Shown here one piece after another: positions 5,837 to 12,713 of a stretch of 25,580 nucleotides of DNA. Position 1 is the stretch's first letter, and each line of letters opens with the position of its first letter. Made by a program: the position numbers and the translations under genes. Source of the stretch: a virus. Where the stretch lies: the IMG/VR virus record IMGVR_UViG_3300030099_002471, positions 1 through 25,580 of that record, one strand, 5' to 3'. The notes beneath the pieces are model-generated. The model was not told where the DNA came from and made no database searches. It worked only from the letters and a program-made list of their open reading frames with translations.

Positions 5837-7363
5837 ATGACTGAAAAAAGAAAAAGAATAAAATTAAAACCAGAAGAATTTGTTTCTGAAAACGATAAGA
5901 TTGAGGAACATGTTGTTCACACTAGACTACGAAATAAAGATGGTCGTTGGTTTGATATGTTTGATTATGTCCCAGAAGGTATTGGTGTCGATAAGTTAAC
6001 CAATGAGGGAACAAAGATAAGAAAAAAAGAAGAGAAAATTTTTACCATTCAAGACCTAAATAAGATATTGATAGACGGTAACAAATTAAAACAAGAGAAA
6101 ATTGATTTAATGAAGGAGAATGAAGTGAGTGAAGATGCATATAACCTGATGCCCAGAAAACAATTTATCAATGCACAAAATAGAGCTGCAGAGAGAAGTT
6201 CTCAACCAGAACCTAAAAACGAAACAGTAAAGATAAGTCCAGACGCAGAACTGGATTTTGATGCAGAGGAATCTACTGAAATAGATTTGAATGACCCAAA
6301 TCAAAAATATTACAATCCACATGATACAAAAGAAACAAACGAAAGAATTATGAATGACTTTGATAACTTTGTCAAAGAGAGTAAAGCAAGAAGTAGGAAT
6401 ATGATGCTTGCAAAAAGAGCTCACCCAGAAGCAACTCCAGAGGAACTAAAGATAAAGTTTCTCGAAAAGAGAGCTCGTAAGATAAGAACACAGTTTGACC
6501 AACAAGAATATGATAGACTTGATAAAGAGGGTAAACTAAAAGAATTACCTGTCACAAACTCTTTTCACCCAGACTATATTAATCCTCATGCAAAAAAAGA
6601 ATTAGAGGAAACTAAATCGCAAGAACCAGCACCAGCACCACAACCAGAACAACCAACTGAAAATACAAATCCAGGCGGTCTTCAAGTTGCAATGCGTCCT
6701 AAACTTGCAGTAAATATAATGAGAATACAAATACCAGATGATGTTGTAAAAGAAATAAATGAACACATTGACAATGTTATTATACCAGCTAATAAAGATT
6801 TCTCAAAGGGATTAGTTGGACAAATCAGTCACGACAAAAGGTCTGCACAATTACACTTCCCACATGATGACGGTGGTGTAGGTGAACAATTTGCTGGTGT
6901 TATTAAAAGATTAGGTAGTGAATATATTGACAGAGTTGTCGGTATGGGTTCAGAAATTGAAATGCAATCTATGTGGACAATTCATAGTTATGAGGGTGAC
7001 TACAATCCAGTGCATGACCATGGCACTAAAACACCTATGGGGCTATCTTGCATATTCTACTTAAAAGTTCCACCACAGATTGAAAAGTTAGGTAATCCAG
7101 CAGAACACTTTGAAGGACTAAACAAATCTTCTGGTGCAATAGACGGATTTACTTATTTGACTTGGGGTGTAAATGGTATGAGAGATATCAACATACTAAG
7201 ACCCATCACAGAAGAATATGTGAAACCAGAAGTTGGAACAATGTTAATGTTTCCAGCTTGGTTAAGACATGGTGTAATGCCATTCTTTGGAGAAGGTGAA
7301 AGAAGAACTTTCTCTTGTAATATGAATGTGACACCAAATGAAAGATTGACAGGTGACCACTAA
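5837..7363 (+). CDS. 2OG-Fe(II) oxygenase with long hydrophilic N-terminal extension
   Basis: The protein has 508 residues. About 280 N-terminal residues are charged and low in hydrophobics, ending in a Pro/Ala/Gln linker (EPAPAPQPEQP). The C-terminal 220 residues form a double-stranded beta-helix oxygenase domain: SYEGDYNPVHDHG with metal-ligand candidates H393 and H395, LSCIFYLKVP, the distal H478 in LRHGVMPF, and a 2OG-binding arginine in GERRTFSCN. This matches the putative 2OG-Fe(II) oxygenase family with a GxxNxxHxH core common in marine phages. The substrate is unknown; protein or nucleic acid hydroxylation are options. I chose ATG 5837. A frame from TTG 5801 would add 12 residues and has a GAGAGG upstream, but it begins inside the -35 box. 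It overlaps the next paralogue by 1 nt. Confidence 0.8.
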   Translation: MTEKRKRIKLKPEEFVSENDKIEEHVVHTRLRNKDGRWFDMFDYVPEGIGVDKLTNEGTKIRKKEEKIFTIQDLNKILIDGNKLKQEKIDLMKENEVSEDAYNLMPRKQFINAQNRAAERSSQPEPKNETVKISPDAELDFDAEESTEIDLNDPNQKYYNPHDTKETNERIMNDFDNFVKESKARSRNMMLAKRAHPEATPEELKIKFLEKRARKIRTQFDQQEYDRLDKEGKLKELPVTNSFHPDYINPHAKKELEETKSQEPAPAPQPEQPTENTNPGGLQVAMRPKLAVNIMRIQIPDDVVKEINEHIDNVIIPANKDFSKGLVGQISHDKRSAQLHFPHDDGGVGEQFAGVIKRLGSEYIDRVVGMGSEIEMQSMWTIHSYEGDYNPVHDHGTKTPMGLSCIFYLKVPPQIEKLGNPAEHFEGLNKSSGAIDGFTYLTWGVNGMRDINILRPITEEYVKPEVGTMLMFPAWLRHGVMPFFGEGERRTFSCNMNVTPNERLTGDH

Positions 7364-8175
7364 TGGGACTAAGTGATTTATCAAAACAACTAGATGAAAG
7401 AAAACAAACATCTACAAAAAGTCAACCTTACGCAATGGGTAGACAAACTGTAAGAAAAGCCAGAACTGATTTAACAAGTAAAGATTTTGAAGCAAGTATA
7501 AAGTTAAAAACTATGCCTGCTCTAAAATGGTTAGAGGTACAGTTTCCAAAAGTTTTTATAGAGGAGATTAATCAATACATTGATGATGTAGTGATACCTA
7601 ATGATAAAGATTACTCTAATAAACTTGTTGGACAATTAAGTAGTGATAAATCTGCACAACTTAATTTCCCTTTGAAAGAACATGAAACTGGTGTGCAATT
7701 TAAAAAGGTTCTTGAAAATATAGGTAAATCATTTATACAAAAACCTTATAATCGTATGTCGTCAGTAGAATGTTTTGAGTGTTGGACTGTTCATAGTTAT
7801 GAAGGTGATTACAATCCACTACATGACCACGGCGTACAAACACAATCTGGTTTATCTTGTATTCTATATTTGAAAGTTCCAGACTCGATTAAGAATAAAC
7901 CAAAGATAGAAGTACCAAACTTAAATCATGCATCTGGTGAAATTGATGGCTGGACACAGTTTCAGTGGGGTGCAAATACAATGAAAGATATCTATCAACT
8001 AAGAGAACAAACTCAACATGTTGTAAGACCTGTTGAGGGTAAACTGTTGATGTTTCCTAATTGGCTATCACACATGGTGTGGCCTTTCAGAGGAGAGGGT
8101 GAAAGACGAACTCTTTCTGCAAACTTCAACATACATGATTCACCAGAGGTGACAAAACAATTCGCAGAGAGATAA
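7363..8175 (+). CDS. 2OG-Fe(II) oxygenase, tandem paralogue
   Basis: This 270-residue protein is a paralogue of the C-terminal domain of the preceding gene, sharing SYEGDYNPxHDHG, GLSCIxYLKVP, SGxIDGxTxxxWG and GEGERRTxSxNxN. Candidate iron ligands are H154 and H156 in HDHG and distal H237 in LSHMVWPF. R249 would bind the 2OG carboxylate. It has only a 50-residue N-terminal basic region in place of the 280-residue extension. The arrangement is a tandem gene duplication in which one copy gained or kept a long tail. Start and upstream stop overlap in TAATG. The substrate is unknown. Confidence 0.82.
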   Translation: MGLSDLSKQLDERKQTSTKSQPYAMGRQTVRKARTDLTSKDFEASIKLKTMPALKWLEVQFPKVFIEEINQYIDDVVIPNDKDYSNKLVGQLSSDKSAQLNFPLKEHETGVQFKKVLENIGKSFIQKPYNRMSSVECFECWTVHSYEGDYNPLHDHGVQTQSGLSCILYLKVPDSIKNKPKIEVPNLNHASGEIDGWTQFQWGANTMKDIYQLREQTQHVVRPVEGKLLMFPNWLSHMVWPFRGEGERRTLSANFNIHDSPEVTKQFAER

Positions 8176-8179
8176 TATT

Positions 8180-8455
8180 ATGTACAAATTTGATGAAGAC
8201 AAATCTATACAAGAGATAAAAGAATACATTGACAAGACTTACGATTTACACTATAGTAAAGGTAAGTACCAAGCAACAGAGATGATTATAGACTCTGGTC
8301 ATGGTGAAGGATTTTGTATCGGAAATATTTTGAAGTATGCTCAACGATACGGAAAGAAGAATGGAAAAAATAGAGCAGATTTATTAAAGGTTATACATTA
8401 TGGTATAATCGCATTACATTTAAATAATGGAGAAAGTGATGAAACTAAGCACTAA
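8180..8455 (+). CDS. DUF3310 (SaV-like) protein
   Basis: The 91-residue protein contains GKYQATEMIIDSG, CIGNILKYAQRYGKK, and then ADLLKVIHYGIIALHL. This is the order of the DUF3310/SaV-like domain seen in many phage early regions: a Y-x(5)-I helix, a GN-x-x-KY-x-x-R core and a DLxKxxxY helix. The function is unsettled; members sit next to nucleotide-metabolism and replication genes, as here before the sliding clamp. It is soluble, with no membrane segment. A GAGAGA lies upstream of the ATG. Its 3' end overlaps the clamp start by 17 nt, indicating a shared transcript. Confidence 0.7.
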   Translation: MYKFDEDKSIQEIKEYIDKTYDLHYSKGKYQATEMIIDSGHGEGFCIGNILKYAQRYGKKNGKNRADLLKVIHYGIIALHLNNGESDETKH

Positions 8456-9104
8456 TACAATACAAGTATTAAAAAACTTTGCCTCTATTAATCAGAACTT
8501 AGTGATTAAAGAAGGTAATACAATATCAACAATGTCTGCAATGAAGAATATCGTTGCAAAGGCTGAGGTCGAGGAAACATTTCCTAAACAAGTTGCAATC
8601 TATGACTTGAATGAGTTCCTTGCATCTCTATCATTATTCAAGAATCCTATTCTAACATTTGAAGATAGTTTTCTAAAAATCACAGAAGAGAATGGTAGAA
8701 AGACTGTAAAGTATTTTTACAGTGACCCTAGTGTTGTAACGACACCCACAAAAGAAATATCAATGCCAAGTAATGAAGTTACTTTTACATTAACTGATGC
8801 AGACATATCTGAAATATCTAAAGCTGCAGGAGTTTTATCTGCACCAGATTTAGTTCTTGAAAAAGATGGTGGTGATGTAAAACTTACTGTCAAAGATAAA
8901 AAGAATGATACTGCAAACTCTTGTCAGATTGACATTGATGTTAAGAATGACGGTACATTTAAATTTTTCTTCAAGACAGAAAACTTAAAATTATTGCCAG
9001 GCAAGTATGAAGTAGAAGTATCTTCTAAAAATATTAGTCATTTTAAAAACGGAAAAACACAATACTGGATTGCACTAGAACCAGAATCAACTTATTCTGC
9101 TTAG
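8439..9104 (+). CDS. 45: DNA polymerase sliding clamp gp45
   Basis: The 221-residue protein begins MKLSTNTIQVLKNFASIN, very close to T4 gp45. It continues with the alternating short strands of a clamp, for example VAIYDLNEFLASLSLF and FFFKTENLKLLPGKYEVEVSS, and ends in QYWIALEPE. gp45 forms a trimeric ring that tethers polymerase gp43 to DNA and, in T4, also works with the late sigma factor. I chose ATG 8439 because GGAG lies 6 nt upstream and the T4 family starts with MKLS. An ATG 12 nt earlier is in the same frame. It is followed by gp44 after 9 nt, the standard replisome order. Confidence 0.93.
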   Translation: MKLSTNTIQVLKNFASINQNLVIKEGNTISTMSAMKNIVAKAEVEETFPKQVAIYDLNEFLASLSLFKNPILTFEDSFLKITEENGRKTVKYFYSDPSVVTTPTKEISMPSNEVTFTLTDADISEISKAAGVLSAPDLVLEKDGGDVKLTVKDKKNDTANSCQIDIDVKNDGTFKFFFKTENLKLLPGKYEVEVSSKNISHFKNGKTQYWIALEPESTYSA

Positions 9105-9113
9105 GAGTGCAAC

Positions 9114-10052
9114 ATGGAAAAATTTCTCTGGGTGGAGAAACACCGTCCAACGAAAGTTGACGATTGTATTCTTCCGACTAATTTAAAACAAACTTTTCAA
9201 GAGTTTGTAAAAGATAATCAGATACCTAATCTTATTTTATCTGGTGGTGCTGGTGTTGGTAAAACAACTATTGCAAAAGCTATGATAGATGAGATAGGTG
9301 CAACATCAATGATGATAAATGGTTCTGAAGAGTCTGGTATAGATGTTCTTCGAACAAAGATTAAAAACTTTGCATCTACAAGTTCTCTTGAGGGTGGTCG
9401 AAAGTATTTGATACTTGATGAAGCAGATTATCTTAATCCACAATCTACACAGCCTGCACTTCGTGGTTTCATGGAAGAGTTTCATAAGAACTGTGGTTTT
9501 ATTCTCACATGTAATTATGAAAACAGATTAATACCACCCTTGCACTCTAGATGTAGTGTGGTTAATTTTAAGATACCTAATCAAGAAAAACCTAAACTTG
9601 CAATGGACTTCTTTAAAAGAGTTAAAGATATTCTTACACAAGAGAATATTCAGTTTGAAGAGAAAGTTGTAGTTGAGTTAATCAATAAATACTTTCCAGA
9701 CTGGAGAAGAACTCTCAACGAATTGCAAAGATATTCTACATCTGGTAAGATTGATGCTGGAATATTAGTAAACTTATCAGAGGTAAATGTAAATGAACTT
9801 ATTGAAGCACTTAGAAGAAAAGATTTACAATCTACCAGAAAATGGATTGTTAATAATTTGGACAATGACCATAATCGTATTTTCCGTACTATTTATGATA
9901 CTCTACTTATGCATCTATCTGACGATACAAGTATTAAGTATGCCGTTCACACTATTGGGGAGTATCAATACAAAGCTGCGTTTGTGGCTGACCAAGAAAT
10001 AAATCTACTTGCGTGTATGGTAGTATTAATGTCAGAGGTAAAATTTAAATGA
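9114..10052 (+). CDS. 44: Clamp loader large subunit gp44
   Basis: The 312-residue AAA+ protein starts WVEKHRPTKVDDCILP, a hallmark of clamp loader ATPases. Walker A is GGAGVGKT at 44-51, Walker B is LILDEAD at 99-105, and SRC at 145-147 supplies the arginine finger that acts on the neighbouring subunit. LTCNYENRLI is sensor 1. Four gp44 subunits and one gp62 load the gp45 ring on primer-template DNA. A GGAG lies 7 nt before the ATG. Its stop overlaps the next start in ATGA, and that next gene is an oxygenase where T4 has gp62. Confidence 0.95.
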   Translation: MEKFLWVEKHRPTKVDDCILPTNLKQTFQEFVKDNQIPNLILSGGAGVGKTTIAKAMIDEIGATSMMINGSEESGIDVLRTKIKNFASTSSLEGGRKYLILDEADYLNPQSTQPALRGFMEEFHKNCGFILTCNYENRLIPPLHSRCSVVNFKIPNQEKPKLAMDFFKRVKDILTQENIQFEEKVVVELINKYFPDWRRTLNELQRYSTSGKIDAGILVNLSEVNVNELIEALRRKDLQSTRKWIVNNLDNDHNRIFRTIYDTLLMHLSDDTSIKYAVHTIGEYQYKAAFVADQEINLLACMVVLMSEVKFK

Positions 10053-10594
10053 TAGAAGTTATTGACGATACATTAGAAAGACACAATGCAGAATTAGTTG
10101 ATATGTCTATTCGTAATCTATCTTGGAAGTATGATTACAATTCTACAGGTAACGGTGTAAATAAACACTGGCACATATTCTGTGGTCATACACCAGAGGA
10201 ATGTGAAAAGAATGGTTATGATTATCTACTTATGATTTGGGAATCAATCAAACACAAACTATCTGATAAAGTAAAACTACAAATGGAAAGAATGTATCTC
10301 AATGCACATACACATGGAATAGAACCACACCCACACATAGATGACGGTGATTACACAATTATCTATTATCCAAGAATGGATTGGAAAAGAGATTTTGGTG
10401 GTGGAACAATTATTGGAAACGAACTTATTGACTACAAAGGAAATAGGTCAATAGTATTTAACGCAAGTTACTTACACCAAGCACAAACTGTATCAAGACA
10501 ATGTTATAAGTTAAGAACTTGCGTGGTATTCAAAACAAAGGATTTAGATAATGTACGAGTTGAAGGAATATCTGAAAGCAATCAATCAGTCTAA
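10049..10594 (+). CDS. 2OG-Fe(II) oxygenase, prolyl-4-hydroxylase-like
   Basis: The 181-residue protein has the P4H-like core HPHIDDGDYTIIYYP with the H-x-D iron motif at H96 and D98. GGGTIIGNELIDY and SIVFNASYLHQAQTV follow, with distal H143, then KLRTCVVFK with the 2OG-binding R156. This set is complete, so an active Fe(II)/2OG dioxygenase is likely. Related enzymes are frequent in marine T4-like phages with unknown targets. It is inserted between gp44 and gp62, overlapping the first by 4 nt and the second by 44 nt. This guarantees co-expression with the clamp loader and hints at a replisome or DNA-linked target, though that is only inference. Confidence 0.85.
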   Translation: MIEVIDDTLERHNAELVDMSIRNLSWKYDYNSTGNGVNKHWHIFCGHTPEECEKNGYDYLLMIWESIKHKLSDKVKLQMERMYLNAHTHGIEPHPHIDDGDYTIIYYPRMDWKRDFGGGTIIGNELIDYKGNRSIVFNASYLHQAQTVSRQCYKLRTCVVFKTKDLDNVRVEGISESNQSV

Positions 10595-10946
10595 AGAAAA
10601 ACTGATGGACGGTGAAGATGAAGTTTGGGAAAAGAAATACCCAGCCTATATTATAAATAAATGTCTTGCACCCACTGGTAAAGAAGAATGTTTATTAGTA
10701 AATGAAATGAATGTGATGAACCATTTAGATAAAAAGTTACAGTTCGACTTTTTGATAAATAGTTTTAGGAAAAGAAATAGATTTACTCCTTGGCTAAAGT
10801 CTAAGAAAGTGAGTAATATAGAGTATGTAAAAGAGTATTATGGTTATAGTAATGAAAAGGCTAAGTCTGCTCTCACCATACTAAATGATGAACAAATTGA
10901 GTTCATTAAGAATAAATTAAATAAGGGTGGAAGACATGGAAAATAA
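10551..10946 (+). CDS. 62: Clamp loader small subunit gp62
   Basis: The 131-residue protein has the gp62 pattern of marine T4-like phages: ELKEYLKAIN, EVWEKKYPAYIINKCLA, NEMNVMNHLDKKLQFDFLINS, then RFTPWLK and YVKEYYGYSNEKAKSAL, ending NKLNKGGRHGK. gp62 is the non-ATPase subunit of the 4:1 gp44/gp62 clamp loader. It is shorter than T4 gp62 (about 187 residues), as usual for these phages. The start lies 44 nt inside the oxygenase gene, and the end overlaps regA by 11 nt. Confidence 0.9.
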   Translation: MYELKEYLKAINQSKEKLMDGEDEVWEKKYPAYIINKCLAPTGKEECLLVNEMNVMNHLDKKLQFDFLINSFRKRNRFTPWLKSKKVSNIEYVKEYYGYSNEKAKSALTILNDEQIEFIKNKLNKGGRHGK

Positions 10947-11343
10947 TTGGTCACAGGAGCAAATGTTACAAGTCACTCTGAAAGAGCCAGATGACTTTCT
11001 AAAGGTAAGAGAGACTCTATCTCGTATCGGTGTTGCTTCAAGAAAAGAAAGAAAACTATATCAGTCTTGTCATATATTACACAAGCAAGGTAAATACTAT
11101 ATTGTGCATTTTAAAGAACTCTTTGCACTAGACGGTAAAGAAACAAACCTATCAGAGAATGATATTGCAAGAAGAAATACTATTGCAAAATTATTAAATG
11201 ATTGGAATCTAGTAGGTGTTGAGGGTAAGATAGAACCTGTTGCACCATTAAGTCAGATTAAGATATTATCTTTTAAAGAAAAAGATGAGTGGACTTTAGA
11301 AACAAAATATAATATTGGTAAAAAGAAAGAGGAAGAGAAATGA
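10936..11343 (+). CDS. regA: RegA translational repressor
   Basis: The 135-residue protein matches T4 RegA along its length: VTLKEPDDFLKVRETLSRIGVAS, LYQSCHILHKQGKYYIVHFKELFALDGK (read in pieces), IAKLLNDWNLV, and the ending WTLETKYNIG. RegA binds ribosome-binding regions of phage early mRNAs and blocks their translation; in T4 its own message and those of gp44 and gp45 are among its targets. I chose ATG 10936, preceded by GGTGGAAG. A GTG three codons earlier is an alternative. It lies directly after gp62 as in T4. The Lys/Glu-rich C-terminus (KKKEEEK) extends beyond the T4 protein. Confidence 0.93.
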   Translation: MENNWSQEQMLQVTLKEPDDFLKVRETLSRIGVASRKERKLYQSCHILHKQGKYYIVHFKELFALDGKETNLSENDIARRNTIAKLLNDWNLVGVEGKIEPVAPLSQIKILSFKEKDEWTLETKYNIGKKKEEEK

Positions 11344-11585
11344 GTACAATACTTGACGCACTAAAAAAGAAATATGAAGCAGAAATTGAAGAAGCAAAAG
11401 TAAACATTAAGATAATGTTAAATAATCCAATCTCTATACCTGAACACTCAAAATTTCTAGAGGAGCTAGATGTACACTTTGGAAAGATTGCAGAGGCAGA
11501 AGATAAACTTGAGGCTGTTCAAAACCATTTTGATAGTTCACAAGAGTTGCTAAATGAAGATGTTCAGATGGCACTTAAATTATGA
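11340..11585 (+). CDS. Small predicted coiled-coil protein downstream of regA
   Basis: The 81-residue acidic protein is almost entirely helical: ILDALKKKYEAEIEEAKVNIKIML, a short loop at NNPISIPEH, then LEELDVHFGKIAEAEDKLEAVQNHF. Similar small proteins follow regA in other marine T4-like phages, but I know no function. It overlaps regA by 4 nt (ATGA), so it is made from the same transcript. There is no signal peptide or membrane segment. Confidence 0.7.
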   Translation: MSTILDALKKKYEAEIEEAKVNIKIMLNNPISIPEHSKFLEELDVHFGKIAEAEDKLEAVQNHFDSSQELLNEDVQMALKL

Positions 11586-11593
11586 TAATAAAT

Positions 11594-11638
11594 TAAGTTT
11601 AATTATTATTTGACAAACTTAGTTTATTAGTATATAAT
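11594..11638 (+). promoter_or_regulatory. consensus sigma70 promoter of the 11677 gene
   Basis: TTGACA at 11610-11615 and TATAAT at 11633-11638 match the consensus exactly with the optimal 17-nt spacer. The -35 box sits near the loop of a weak 7-bp AT-rich hairpin (TAAGTTT 11594-11600 with AAACTTA 11615-11621). The leader to the ATG at 11677 is about 32 nt and carries AAGGAG. Confidence 0.8.
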
Positions 11639-11676
11639 GATTCAAATATAACCAAATAACAATTATTAAGGAGCTT

Positions 11677-12666
11677 ATGATGGTTTTAAAAAAATACGAA
11701 GAAAAAATAGGAGAGCTATACTCTCCAGAAGAATTAGAAAGAATGACGATTGATGAGGCAATAAGAATATTAGGATTTGACCCTCTCTCAAAAAAATATA
11801 TTGCTATGGTGTATAAAATGACACCAAAGAAAGCACAAATTATTTTACATTTTTTAAATAAAAAAAATAGAAGATTTTATTCAACACAGTTGAAAAAGTT
11901 AGATACAAATATTCAAAATGTAGGTTGGAAAAAAGATGGTGGTGCTTGTGTATTCACTACTGCTGGTAACCTCATGGAATTTCAACACAGACTTAAAACA
12001 ATAGTGGAACTTGGTTTAACTGTTGATGTGGTATTAGTTCTTGGAGCAGATAATGATGCATTTACATTAACATCACCACCTAAAGCAAGATATCCAATAG
12101 ACCAAATATTTATAGAAGATAATTCAGCAGTTAAAGAGGACGAAACAACTCTTAGACAAATACTTGGTAGAAGAGGTGGTGAAGTCAAATTAGGAATGGA
12201 AAATGCAATTAGTTTATGGAAGATTTGGAAAAAAACTGTCCGTAAAGCTAGAGAGTTATCAAAAGATGTTAGAAGTACGGATAGATTCTCATCATGGGGT
12301 AAAGAAATTTTAGGTTTCACTGCTTTAATGATACATGAGGATTTACAGGAACACGCATCTAATCTTTTAAAGATGATGACAGATGATACAGAAGGTAAAA
12401 CAAATCATCTTATGAAAACTTTTAATGAGTTTAGTAAAAGTGGTGTCATAAGTGCAGATACAACTAATACTGAAAAATCAAATATTAGATTTTTTATGCT
12501 GTGTAATGCCGCTGATAAGATAATTAAAAAACCAAAAGGTGATTGTGAATTTTCTTTAGATGGTACAAAATGCAATCATGAAAATTTTAAGCAAAGGGTT
12601 AATGGAAGTGTTTATAGAAAATTTTTAGTAGACCCAGATGGAATTGCTAAAAAATATGCCGCATAG
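11677..12666 (+). CDS. Possible ParB/DGQHR-type domain protein (degenerate); function unknown
   Basis: The 329-residue protein is not firmly recognised. Residues about 65-125 resemble a phage/plasmid ParB-like (DGQHR) domain: NRRFYSTQLKKLDTNIQNVGW, then GGACVFTTAGNLMEFQHRLKTIVELGLTVDVVLVLG (in pieces). In that family the usual text is an N-R-x-(x)-S start, a 'xGxLLDGQHRL' core and a 'V..P.....G' strand. Here DGQHR has become EFQHR and the later FDTID-like motif reads FTLTSPP, so a key acidic residue is lost. The C-terminal 200 residues are helical and basic, with DCEFSLDGTKCNH as a Cys/His cluster. It is a one-gene unit with its own perfect promoter and a strong SD, placed between regA and gp43, and its codons look even more A/T-rich than the core genes. 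This suggests an inserted cargo gene. Confidence 0.45.
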   Translation: MMVLKKYEEKIGELYSPEELERMTIDEAIRILGFDPLSKKYIAMVYKMTPKKAQIILHFLNKKNRRFYSTQLKKLDTNIQNVGWKKDGGACVFTTAGNLMEFQHRLKTIVELGLTVDVVLVLGADNDAFTLTSPPKARYPIDQIFIEDNSAVKEDETTLRQILGRRGGEVKLGMENAISLWKIWKKTVRKARELSKDVRSTDRFSSWGKEILGFTALMIHEDLQEHASNLLKMMTDDTEGKTNHLMKTFNEFSKSGVISADTTNTEKSNIRFFMLCNAADKIIKKPKGDCEFSLDGTKCNHENFKQRVNGSVYRKFLVDPDGIAKKYAA

Positions 12667-12671
12667 GGACT

Positions 12672-12697
12672 ATGGGGGTTGACAAACCCCCATTTTT
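12672..12697 (+). terminator. hairpin terminator with embedded -35 box upstream of gp43
   Basis: ATGGGGGTT (12672-12680) pairs perfectly with AACCCCCAT (12685-12693), giving a 9-bp GC-rich stem with loop GACA and a T-run at 12693-12697. It would end the transcript of the 11677 gene. TTGACA (12679-12684), the -35 box of the gp43 promoter, is formed by the top of the stem plus the loop. Confidence 0.8.
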
Positions 12698-12707
12698 AAA
12701 TTATAAT
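12679..12707 (+). promoter_or_regulatory. consensus promoter of the gp43-hypermodification operon
   Basis: TTGACA (12679-12684) and TATAAT (12702-12707) with a 17-nt spacer form a perfect sigma70 consensus. Transcription starting seven bases past the -10 would begin at 12714, the A of the gp43 start codon. No Shine-Dalgarno precedes that ATG, so the message may be leaderless. Confidence 0.82.
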
Positions 12708-12713
12708 TATATT

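Noticed and set aside
10650-10662. TATAAATA-like late promoter inside gp62
   Set aside because: It falls inside coding sequence, and the AT-rich composition makes such 8-mers frequent. Nothing downstream needs a separate start there.
12672-12713. Upstream in-frame ATG for gp43 adding 14 residues
   Set aside because: It lies in the terminator stem and upstream of a perfect promoter, and homologous polymerases begin MSFYTN-like.
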